From positions 1 through 64,000 of the forward strand of contig NZ_JAVDQG010000008.1 in the NCBI RefSeq assembly GCF_031454155.1: a DNA stretch of 64,000 nucleotides, written 5' to 3'. Made by a program: the position numbers and the translations under genes. The notes under the pieces were generated by a model. The model ran no database searches. It worked only from the letters and a program-made list of their open reading frames with translations, and was not told the origin of the DNA. This DNA is from Desmospora profundinema (GTDB lineage: Bacteria > Bacillota > Bacilli > Thermoactinomycetales > DSM-45169). Of this stretch, positions 16,189 to 23,572 are shown piece after piece. Numbering within the stretch: position 1 is the stretch's first letter; every line of letters starts with the position of its first letter.

Positions 16189-17931
16189 CTAATCCGTTAT
16201 CCAAAAGTATATCCCGAAACCCGCCACTGCGATGATCATCACAGCGTACACCCATTTTTCCGCTTTGGAACCATGGAGTAAATAGGTGAAGACAGAAATG
16301 AGAGGCAGAGTAAAGTACCACAGCAACTCTCGGGGCTCGGCCCATCCCAGCCATCGGGCGAGAGAGTGTAGGACGTAAAGCGCTGCTACTCCGAAGAGAT
16401 AAATCCCCACTGCCGACCGCAAGCGTTTTCTCCAGGAGGGAGCAGCAGGCGGCTGAGGACTTTTTTCTTCCTGCTCAGCTGGAACCACTTTTCCCGTTTC
16501 GATTCTGTTACCATCTACCCACAGGTGGTAATCGTACTGGTTGTCCGCTGGATCGTACTCGATCTGCATCTGACAGGAAAGGCCATCCACATAAAAGTGA
16601 AAGGTGGCTTCCGGGTTCCATCGCCGTTTTTTTAAAACGGGCTCCCCGTCCACACGGATTTGGCAGACTCCTCCCAGCCACCACCACTGGTGGTGAAGCT
16701 CCACCCGTCGGACTCCTTGGGGCGTACGGAACATCCACCACTTGGGTCGTCCGCCGGCGGGAATCACCTTTAGGGGGAGCATGTCTTCACCGGTGGCTGC
16801 GTTGGTGCCGTCGACAAACAAGTGGGCCCGGTGCGTAAATGTTCCAGGCTGGAACAGGACTGCGCACGAATGTTTGCCGATGGCAAAGGGATGCCAGCTG
16901 TCGCCTAAGTCCCACAGCGACGTTTTCGCCACTTCGACGCCGTCGACGCGTATGCGCTGTGTGAAGGTTCCGTCCACCTCCACCCGGTGGGGACCGTCTG
17001 TCAGCTCCAGATCCCACGCATCATGGGTACTCTCCGCTTCCACTTCCGTTATCTCTGGTTCCGTTATTTCCGGCGGTTGCACGGATTCTCCCGTGATCAG
17101 CGATCGCCCGTCCAGCACCAGCAGGTATTCATACTCAAAATCCCGCATTTCCCGCACCTGCACCATCACATGGTGACCGGACCAGCGAAAGGAATACCAG
17201 CTCTCCTTTCGATCCTCCCAAAACGGGCCGGTAGAGCCTGCTTCTTTTCCATCCACCCACAGGGTGGCCCGGCTGCGAAAAGGACGGTGTTCAAACCGAA
17301 ACAGGTGGGAGGTTTCGTCCACTTTCCCCATCCAAGCGAATCCGCCTTCATTGGCCAGGAGGCGGGCAGGCGCGATCATTTGCCCGGTGGTTACCGAGCG
17401 GCCGTCTACGGAACAATCATAACGAAAGGAAAAGTCCTCGGTTTCCCGGATGTGGATGCCGACACGATGACCACACATCGGGAGAAAAGCATCCCCCTCG
17501 TCGGAACGGATGTCCATCGTCAGATTGGTCACCGGATCCCTGTTTAGTTCCAGCAGAATGGAGCCGGTCATCACTTTGTGACGCATGCCGATTTGGATCC
17601 GCTGTCCGCAAAGATCGATGTCCCACCGTCTGTAGCCCCCATTATAAGGGGTACTTTCCCGGATCCAGACGCTGTTTTGGGTGACGACGGATAGACCGTC
17701 GAGAGAACAGTCATAGCGCCAACCTGCCGCTTCCCGTAAGTCTTCGTAAAGGTGGATTCCCAAAAGCCGGCTTCCGATCCGGGTGAGATGATGACTCGAT
17801 TCCAGGCGGGGGATCTTCCACTCCATCACAGGGTCTCCGTCCACCTGTACGGTTCCTTTCTTTCCTTTGTGCTGCAGTTGGACGATGCGTTTTTCACCGT
17901 CTACATCCACTTTCCATTGTGTAAGCCCCAT
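16189..17931 (-). CDS. Five-repeat FAIM1-like membrane protein
   Basis: A 580-residue protein starting at ATG 17931. Five repeats of about 80 residues lie at roughly 5-84, 102-183, 199-282, 305-382 and 398-481. Each opens with W-x-h-x-h-x-x-G-x-x-x-h-x-h, has an internal VDG, then a Y-x-Y/h-x-h-x-h-DG-x-x-h-x-T-G ending (for example FEYEYLLVLDGRSLITGE). This pattern resembles FAIM1, the Fas apoptosis inhibitory molecule beta-sandwich, found singly in animals and in some bacteria. After a proline-rich linker there are three C-terminal membrane helices (about 507-527, 536-553, 559-578). It has no signal peptide, so the repeats probably face the cytosol with the tail in the membrane. Function is unknown. 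The FAIM1 link is my pattern recognition, not a search result. Confidence 0.7.
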   Translation of the reverse strand: MGLTQWKVDVDGEKRIVQLQHKGKKGTVQVDGDPVMEWKIPRLESSHHLTRIGSRLLGIHLYEDLREAAGWRYDCSLDGLSVVTQNSVWIRESTPYNGGYRRWDIDLCGQRIQIGMRHKVMTGSILLELNRDPVTNLTMDIRSDEGDAFLPMCGHRVGIHIRETEDFSFRYDCSVDGRSVTTGQMIAPARLLANEGGFAWMGKVDETSHLFRFEHRPFRSRATLWVDGKEAGSTGPFWEDRKESWYSFRWSGHHVMVQVREMRDFEYEYLLVLDGRSLITGESVQPPEITEPEITEVEAESTHDAWDLELTDGPHRVEVDGTFTQRIRVDGVEVAKTSLWDLGDSWHPFAIGKHSCAVLFQPGTFTHRAHLFVDGTNAATGEDMLPLKVIPAGGRPKWWMFRTPQGVRRVELHHQWWWLGGVCQIRVDGEPVLKKRRWNPEATFHFYVDGLSCQMQIEYDPADNQYDYHLWVDGNRIETGKVVPAEQEEKSPQPPAAPSWRKRLRSAVGIYLFGVAALYVLHSLARWLGWAEPRELLWYFTLPLISVFTYLLHGSKAEKWVYAVMIIAVAGFGIYFWITD

Positions 17932-18068
17932 ATGTTCGACCCCTGTTCATGATGTTTGGGCTTGGAGGAATGTTCTTTTCACCCCTTTTTCAGTATAAGG
18001 GAGGGAAAGTTAGAGGGACAGGGTGAGTTCACAATGGGGGAGGAAGGGACGGCGGGAAACATTTTCCG

Positions 18069-18461
18069 GTGGATAAGGAACGTTTGTTCGGGTATCCTGT
18101 TCCTGAGGTGATGGCGATGAAAGCGCTGGAGCGCGGAAACAAGATGTGGGAAGGACATCGGATGACGCTGCCCGAGCACGCAGAGGCGCTGGGGGAGGCC
18201 CGGCGGGAACAAGAACGATATGAGCCGCCGGTCTTAAGCGAGGATGCGTTAGTGGAGATGGGGCGGTTGATCGAGCGATCATACCGGGAAGAAGAGCCGA
18301 TCCTGCTGACCATTGCCGGCAAATGGGGGTCCAAAAAACATCTTGGCTTCGTGACCCGGATCGACGCCGTGGAACAGTGGCTGGTCCTGCAAAACGGCAG
18401 CGAGCGGGAGCTGATCCCGTTTCGGTTGGTCATGGCGGCGGAAGAGTTGGTGGAGGATTAA
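18069..18461 (+). CDS. YolD-like protein
   Basis: A 130-residue protein from GTG 18069. The arrangement RGNKMWEGHRMTLPEHAEALGEARREQERYEPPVLSEDALVEMGRLIERSYREEEPILLTIAGK...GFVTRIDAVEQWLVLQNGSERELIPFRLVMAAEE matches the YolD-like family: an acidic helical N-terminus and a small beta C-terminus. YolD proteins often accompany Y-family DNA polymerase genes (UvrX/YqjW), but none is present here. The ribosome site is weak. It converges on rqcH and shares an unusual terminator with it. Confidence 0.75.
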   Translation: MDKERLFGYPVPEVMAMKALERGNKMWEGHRMTLPEHAEALGEARREQERYEPPVLSEDALVEMGRLIERSYREEEPILLTIAGKWGSKKHLGFVTRIDAVEQWLVLQNGSERELIPFRLVMAAEELVED

Positions 18462-18507
18462 CGAAAACCCATCCTTTTTCGGGATGGGTTTTCGTTAATC
18501 CTCCACC
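18449..18507. terminator. Bidirectional terminator spanning both stop codons
   Basis: A perfect 26-bp inverted repeat (arms 18449-18474 and 18482-18507, seven-base loop) includes the TAA stops and the last codons (GG-VED) of both convergent genes. The inner part AACGAAAACCCATCC / GGATGGGTTTTCGTT makes a strong stem in either direction. Confidence 0.9.
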
Positions 18508-20204
18508 TCCAGCTTACGGATCGCCTGCTCCTCCGGAGTGACGAACAGGGTTTTCTGCTCTTCATAGATGACAAAACCGGGCGGGGAGCCGGAGGGTTTC
18601 TTGACATGTTTGATCAGGGTGTAATCCACCGGCACTTGGCTGGACTCCCGGGCTTTGCTGTGGTACGCAGCCAGAAGAGCGGCTTCCTTCAGGGTTTCTT
18701 CACCGAAGTGTCTGGCGCGAATCACGACGTGAGAGCCGGGGATCTCTTTGGTATGGAGCCAGGTATCCGTGGGGGTGGCCATCCGGTGGGTGAGGGCGTC
18801 GTTTTGCTTGTTGTTGCGACCCACCAGAATGGGGATTCCCTCGGAAGAACGGTAAGAAGCGGGCTTCGGACGAGACGGGTTCTTTTTCTTTTTGCGGGCG
18901 GGGGCGGCTTTGAGGAACCCTTGTTCCACCAGCTCTTCCTTGATCTCTTCCACTTCGGCGGAAGAGGCGTTTTCCAGCTGGACCAGCACGGATTCCAGAT
19001 AAGCCGATTCCTGCCGCGCTTTTTCCTGTTGTTCCCGGATCCATTTGCGGGCGGATTTTGCCTTGTTGTACAGCTTAAAGTAGCGTTGCGCATTCTCCGA
19101 CGGGTTGAGCCGCGGCTCCAGGTCAATGGTGACCTCGGGTGCGTCGGGATCGTAGTAATTAATCGCTTTCAGCTTTGTATCGCCCCGGCGGATCTGGTGC
19201 ATATGGGCGGTAACCAGCTCTCCCTGGGTGCGGTAATCATCGGCTCGTTCGGTGGAGAGATATTCTTTCTCCAGTTTTTTCAGTTTGTTTTCGTTTTTAT
19301 CGACGGTGTTTTTCAAACGTCGGATGAGGTCATGATTTTGCTGGCGCACCCGGTCCCGTTCCGCCTTGCCGTGAAAAAACGTCTCCAGGCACCGGCTGAT
19401 GGAGTCGAAGGACTCCCGCTCCCCCGCGAGGTGGGTAAGGGGGAGAGCGGCGAAGGCCGGTTTTTTTCCGTGGACGAGGGTAGGCTCATAACGATGCTCC
19501 CGGATGGCGGTCATCACTTGGGAAAAGGCTTCCCACAGCTGTTCCCGGTCGCCGATTCCGCCGCGGTGCACGATCTCCCGGGCGATTTGCGGACCCAATC
19601 CGAAATAATGGCGTACCAGCTGTTTATCCAAACGCCCTTCATTCCATTGGATCGATCGGAGAAACGACTCCCGATCGGTATCCAGGGGGTTCCGTTTGTC
19701 CTGTTCCGGCGGCGGCTGGTAGACGGCTCCGGGAATCACTTGCCGATGGCGGCTGACTCCAACCCCCACCCGGCGGATGCCGTCCAGGATTTTTCCAGAA
19801 GCGGGATCCAGCAGGATCAGGTTGCTGTGTCTCCCCATGATTTCCACCACAAGGCGTCGTACGACCTCATCCCCCAACTCGTTTCGGGTTTTGACATCCA
19901 GGTGGACGATTCGTTCCAGGGCCACCTGGGACAGGGATTGAATCACGCTCCCCTCCAGGTGTTTCCGTACCAGCATGCAAAACATCGGTGGCGAAAGGGG
20001 ATTGTCCGCCGTTTTTTCCGTCAGGTGGAGCCGGGGATAGGCGGGGTGGGCGGAGAGCTGCAACCGGTGGTTGTCTCCTTTTGCTCGAATGTGAAAAACC
20101 AGTTCCCACTCCGATGGTTGATATATTTTGGCAATTCGTCCGCCTGTCAAGGTATCCTGCAGTTCTTTGGTGACTGCACGGACGACGATGCCGTCGAATG
20201 ACAT
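18495..20204 (-). CDS. rqcH: RqcH, ribosome quality-control NFACT protein
   Basis: A 569-residue protein from ATG 20204 with the full bacterial NFACT architecture. NFACT-N is at about 1-200 (MSFDGIVVRAVTKELQ...RLVVEIMGRHSNLIL). A helix-hairpin-helix region and coiled coil follow at about 270-430 (RDRVRQQNHDLIRRLKNTVDKNENKLKKLEKEYL). NFACT-R lies at about 445-569 (ILVGRNNKQNDALTHRMATPTDTWLHTKEIPGSHVVIRA). The family binds the 50S subunit carrying a stalled peptidyl-tRNA and recruits tRNA-Ala to add alanine tails for degradation; older annotations call it FbpA, fibronectin-binding. Length and motifs are standard. Confidence 0.95.
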   Translation of the reverse strand: MSFDGIVVRAVTKELQDTLTGGRIAKIYQPSEWELVFHIRAKGDNHRLQLSAHPAYPRLHLTEKTADNPLSPPMFCMLVRKHLEGSVIQSLSQVALERIVHLDVKTRNELGDEVVRRLVVEIMGRHSNLILLDPASGKILDGIRRVGVGVSRHRQVIPGAVYQPPPEQDKRNPLDTDRESFLRSIQWNEGRLDKQLVRHYFGLGPQIAREIVHRGGIGDREQLWEAFSQVMTAIREHRYEPTLVHGKKPAFAALPLTHLAGERESFDSISRCLETFFHGKAERDRVRQQNHDLIRRLKNTVDKNENKLKKLEKEYLSTERADDYRTQGELVTAHMHQIRRGDTKLKAINYYDPDAPEVTIDLEPRLNPSENAQRYFKLYNKAKSARKWIREQQEKARQESAYLESVLVQLENASSAEVEEIKEELVEQGFLKAAPARKKKKNPSRPKPASYRSSEGIPILVGRNNKQNDALTHRMATPTDTWLHTKEIPGSHVVIRARHFGEETLKEAALLAAYHSKARESSQVPVDYTLIKHVKKPSGSPPGFVIYEEQKTLFVTPEEQAIRKLEVED

Positions 20205-20594
20205 GGTTTCCCCTCCCTTTCACCGGTGCACGTTCCAGTCATTTCGTTTCCGGTTCATAGCTGGCCTACACCGGAAAAACACTACATTTCAGTATAGCAC
20301 GGCAGGGGTGGGCGGGGCTATGGAACCGGCTTGTGTCTGACGGATCACCAGACAGTTCTAGGCGGTATCCGTCTCGCCTGAGTATGAATGGTTATGGACT
20401 CTTTGATAAAAAATAGGGAGACCACGATTACAGGAGTGACAGGACCATGCAATGGTTAGCAAACTCGTTTCGCCATTTGTGTTCTCTGTTATTTGAATGG
20501 TTAATCAGTGACTACGATGTGGATTGACCATCCAGGGGTGTTCTAAAAGAAACGAAGCGATCCATGTCTTCAGGCGAGGACAGGATCGCTTCTT
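20205..20594. other. Intergenic stretch with one possible small ORF
   Basis: Between rqcH and the lipid-kinase operon (both minus strand) there is no conserved gene. One short plus-strand ORF with a fair ribosome site lies at 20447. No terminator with a clear T run was found for the kinase gene. Confidence 0.4.
20447..20527 (+). CDS. Possible 26-residue small protein
   Basis: MQWLANSFRHLCSLLFEWLISDYDVD, preceded by AGGAGTGACAGGACC. The middle could form an amphipathic or membrane-associated helix (LANSFRHLCSLLFEWLI) with an acidic tail. A weak promoter-like TTGATA lies at 20402. No family was recognised; a chance ORF is quite possible. Confidence 0.3.
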   Translation: MQWLANSFRHLCSLLFEWLISDYDVD

Positions 20595-21467
20595 TCACAG
20601 AATCGATAAGGATTGGGGCTGTATCTGAATGGACAGGGGAGTTTGGCCGATCACTTCTCCGTCGGCATGAACGGTTAAAGGTGGATCCGTTTGAATAGTG
20701 ATCGTTTTCCCCCGTTTCATCGTGATGCTGGGATGACGGGCATGCTTCCCTTTGAAAACGGAAGGGAACACTTTTAAAAATCGCCCGTGGGAAAGCCGGC
20801 TTACACAACAGATGTCCAGTGAACCGTCTTGGTCATCCGCTTCAGGGCAGACCAGCATGCCTCCTCCGTAATTGGGGATGTTGGTGACGGCAATCAACCA
20901 TAAGTCGGGAAACGAGTACATCTCTCCATCGATGGTGAGGGTGGCGTGGGCAGGCCGGAACTTGACCCAGGTCTGAAGTGCGGCATAGGGATAAACCATC
21001 TTTCCCAGCCACCGTTTGGCGGAGGAGAGGTTGACGGTTTCCGCCACCAATCCATCGAATCCGATTCCGGAAAACCCGATCAGGAAGCGTTCGTGCAGTT
21101 TGGCGGTATCGATTCGGCGAACCCGGTGTTGCAGCACCCGGTCGAATGCTTGCAGCGGATCGGTAGGAATGCCTTGGGCGATGGCAAAATCGTTGCCCGA
21201 CCCGGCCTGGATATAACCCAAGGGTTTATCCGACCCCACCAGTCCGTTCCCCACTTCGTGTACGGTGCCGTCCCCCCCGACAGCCACCACCGCCTTGATG
21301 TCGGGACGGGTGGACACGGAGCGGGCCAGTTCCGTCGCATGTTTGTTTCCTTGGGTGAATGCCACCTGGTGGGGGATGGAGCGTTGCTCCAAAATGGTTT
21401 TAATTCGGGACCAGACACGTATTCCCCGCCCGTTCCCGGATAACGGGTTGACGATGAACTGGTGCAT
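20595..21467 (-). CDS. Diacylglycerol/lipid kinase (DAGK catalytic domain)
   Basis: A 290-residue protein. Motifs of the DAGK_cat/YegS fold are clear: VNPLSGNGRG at the start, VVAVGGDGTVHEVGNGL with the nucleotide-binding GGDGT, and IQAGSGNDFAIAQG. The C-terminal beta domain ends in LTVHADGEVIGQTPLSIQIQPQSLSIL, as in Bacillus DgkB/YtlR/BmrU-type kinases. It should phosphorylate diacylglycerol or another lipid using ATP at the membrane face. It starts two bases after the SDR stop (TGA-TC-ATG), so it is translationally linked to the operon. Confidence 0.92.
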   Translation of the reverse strand: MHQFIVNPLSGNGRGIRVWSRIKTILEQRSIPHQVAFTQGNKHATELARSVSTRPDIKAVVAVGGDGTVHEVGNGLVGSDKPLGYIQAGSGNDFAIAQGIPTDPLQAFDRVLQHRVRRIDTAKLHERFLIGFSGIGFDGLVAETVNLSSAKRWLGKMVYPYAALQTWVKFRPAHATLTIDGEMYSFPDLWLIAVTNIPNYGGGMLVCPEADDQDGSLDICCVSRLSHGRFLKVFPSVFKGKHARHPSITMKRGKTITIQTDPPLTVHADGEVIGQTPLSIQIQPQSLSIL

Positions 21468-21469
21468 GA

Positions 21470-22273
21470 TCAGGGGACCCTTTCTTCGTGGTTGACGGCA
21501 GCCGGTTTCTTTTGTCCAAACGAATCATAGATTCGCTTTAACATCCATCCATAGAGTCCGGGACAGAAACGACGAAATCGCATGGCCCAGCGCATCCCGA
21601 AGGGAATCACATGAACCCGGGGCCGCTCGATCAGACGGACGGCGTGCCGCGCTACGGTCTCCGTATCCAGCAGTTGTCCCGATATCAGGGGAGGAAAGAG
21701 GGATGACGGATCCTCTCCCTGAAAAAAAGGGGTCTGGACCGGCCCCGGGCATAACACCCCCACGCGAATCCGCGGTGAAAACTCCAACTGAAGGGATTCG
21801 GAATAGCCCATGATGGCAAACTTGGAAGCACAATATGCCGCCAAGTTTGGGATGCCCGTCAATCCCGCGATCGAGGCGATATTGATGATCCGTCCGTTTC
21901 GGGAAAGCAAATGCGGGAGAAACGCCTGGGTCATCCGGACTGTTCCCAGATAATTGGTTTCGGCCATCCCGGCATAATCGGCGATGGGGATGTCCATGGA
22001 TCCGCCGAACCGGCCGTAACCGGCATTGTTGATCAATACATCCAGTCCCCCGTACGTCTGGATGACCCGCCGGACGAGCCGATGGACGTCTTCCTCTTTG
22101 GTGACATCGCAGGCAAAGGCACTTCCCGCCCCTAATTCTTGTTTCAAGTTCTGTAACTTGGAATCATCCCGCGCAACCAGAATGGGGAAATCCCCTTTAG
22201 CGACCAGTTCGCGTGCGATCGCTTTTCCGATTCCGCTGGATGCTCCGGTGATTAACACCGTTCGTCGGTTCAT
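21470..22273 (-). CDS. Short-chain dehydrogenase/reductase
   Basis: A 267-residue SDR from ATG 22273. TGASSGIG near residue 9, NNAG, and Ser plus YCASK form the cofactor and catalytic sites. The DltE/YqjQ-like C-terminus (ETVARHAVRLIERPRVHVIPFGMRWAMRFRRFCPGLYGWMLKRIYDSFG) has basic and aromatic residues that may contact membranes. It sits between an aldolase-like gene (13 bases upstream) and a lipid kinase (two bases downstream), so a lipid-related substrate is possible. Confidence 0.92.
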   Translation of the reverse strand: MNRRTVLITGASSGIGKAIARELVAKGDFPILVARDDSKLQNLKQELGAGSAFACDVTKEEDVHRLVRRVIQTYGGLDVLINNAGYGRFGGSMDIPIADYAGMAETNYLGTVRMTQAFLPHLLSRNGRIINIASIAGLTGIPNLAAYCASKFAIMGYSESLQLEFSPRIRVGVLCPGPVQTPFFQGEDPSSLFPPLISGQLLDTETVARHAVRLIERPRVHVIPFGMRWAMRFRRFCPGLYGWMLKRIYDSFGQKKPAAVNHEERVP

Positions 22274-22286
22274 GAGTCAGGACCTC

Positions 22287-23378
22287 TCATGTCATGGGAA
22301 CTTGGGGAATGATTTTTCCTTGAATCCGTTCAAAAATGTCGTTGAGATCCCTTCCGGTAATGGTGAGTCCGTGGTTTTTCAGCCCGATCACCGCACGGGA
22401 GGGGTCTTCTGCTTCCCTGATTTTTTGGGCGACCGCTTCCGCCAGTTGAACCGTCCCACAGGGATAGTTGATTTCCGTCGAAGGAATCCCCTCCATCCAG
22501 GCATGGATATGGACGATCGCTCCGACCTCCGGGTGCTCCGTATAGATCATCCAGTGTTCGATCGCATCCACCGAGGCTCGTTTGGGTTCAATATCTGCCG
22601 GTACGCTGATCTCCATGGAGAGATTGTCGGGATCGTATCCCTTGATCAAGAGAATATCCCGTCCAATCTGTTGCAACTGGGCTTTGTTTACTCCCCTGGC
22701 ACTCATCCAGAATTGACTCTCTTCCCGGCGGGCACTTAAGTTTCCGTAACTGAGGCCTCCAATGCCGTAAAGGCGTTGAACATGCCGATAGGCTTTATCG
22801 GGAAGCAATTCCTCGATGGGGAAAGGGGTGGGGAGCAAATTCATCCCGTCCAATTTTTTTCCCGACTGGATCAACTCGTTGGTGACGGTGTCGCCTTCCC
22901 GCAAATCCTCCGGTAGATCAGGATGGAACGTATTGTCGATGACCAATTGAGAGGAGGCGAGCGGGCGGATTCGCTTAAATACATCTTGGTAATAAGTCGA
23001 ATCCCCTTCATGGGAGGCAAGGGGATAACAGCCCTGTTCCAGCGTGATGAAGAATGTTTTTTCCGGATTGGTGTACCGGTCCAAAAAAATCATCATGTTC
23101 CCCAGTGATTGAATCAATACCGGATAGGCCGAACGGAAAGTGTCATCCACTGGTTGGTGGTTTTCCGCCACCGTGATTACAAAGGTCCCTTTCCCTTTTC
23201 GCCGAAAGTGTCTGGGGTGGCGGGGATCCACCATGTTAAACACCAACTGTATGTGGGGATCCCTTTCGTCACCCAGCCGATAACCGTTGGATTCCATCAC
23301 ATGTTGGATACCCTCGGCAAATCGCTTAAGTGAAGGAGTGGGTTCCAACTGGTAAACAATGGCGAATGTCTCGTTCAT
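22287..23378 (-). CDS. Two-domain protein with class II aldolase/adducin C-terminus
   Basis: A 363-residue protein. ATG 23378 (MNETFAIVYQLEPTPSLKRFAEGIQ) follows AGGAGG; the frame is open further upstream but without a good start. Residues 1-165 are an unassigned domain with FVITVAENHQPVDDTFRSAYPVLIQSLGNMMIFLDR. Residues 170-360 are a class II aldolase/adducin domain with GIGGLSYGNLSARR, the zinc pair in VHIHAW, and a third His in LKNHGLTITG. Classical members (FucA, AraD, MtnB) cleave or dehydrate sugar phosphates. Here it leads an SDR and lipid-kinase operon, an uncommon context. Substrate unknown. Confidence 0.85.
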   Translation of the reverse strand: MNETFAIVYQLEPTPSLKRFAEGIQHVMESNGYRLGDERDPHIQLVFNMVDPRHPRHFRRKGKGTFVITVAENHQPVDDTFRSAYPVLIQSLGNMMIFLDRYTNPEKTFFITLEQGCYPLASHEGDSTYYQDVFKRIRPLASSQLVIDNTFHPDLPEDLREGDTVTNELIQSGKKLDGMNLLPTPFPIEELLPDKAYRHVQRLYGIGGLSYGNLSARREESQFWMSARGVNKAQLQQIGRDILLIKGYDPDNLSMEISVPADIEPKRASVDAIEHWMIYTEHPEVGAIVHIHAWMEGIPSTEINYPCGTVQLAEAVAQKIREAEDPSRAVIGLKNHGLTITGRDLNDIFERIQGKIIPQVPMT

Positions 23379-23517
23379 GTTCCAACCTCCTACCCGATGG
23401 GATTGCTCATATTTTTCCAGTGAATGAATCGGCTTATACATCGACGGGTGGATCAACCCGTCAATTGGATTCCGATGCGAGCATGATTGAGGGGGTCCTG
23501 TACTCTTCCTGGCATGT

Positions 23518-23536
23518 TTTAAGGCCTGTCTGAATA
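23518..23536 (+). repeat. Solo end of the TA-flanked repeat family
   Basis: TTTAAGGCCTGTCTGAATAAG at about 23518-23537 matches the inverted-repeat end of the 3490/12039/26308 family (consensus TAGGGCCTGTCTGAAYAAT), but no partner end or core follows. It lies between the divergent aldolase and ATPase genes, where it may be a remnant of an excised copy. Confidence 0.45.
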
Positions 23537-23572
23537 AGATGGGGCATGAGATGGGACAAAGGGGGAGGGACT

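Noticed and set aside
18606-20201. A 531-codon plus-strand frame opposite rqcH
   Set aside because: RqcH is complete and conserved on the other strand; the plus frame shows only low-complexity Gly/Val/Phe runs.
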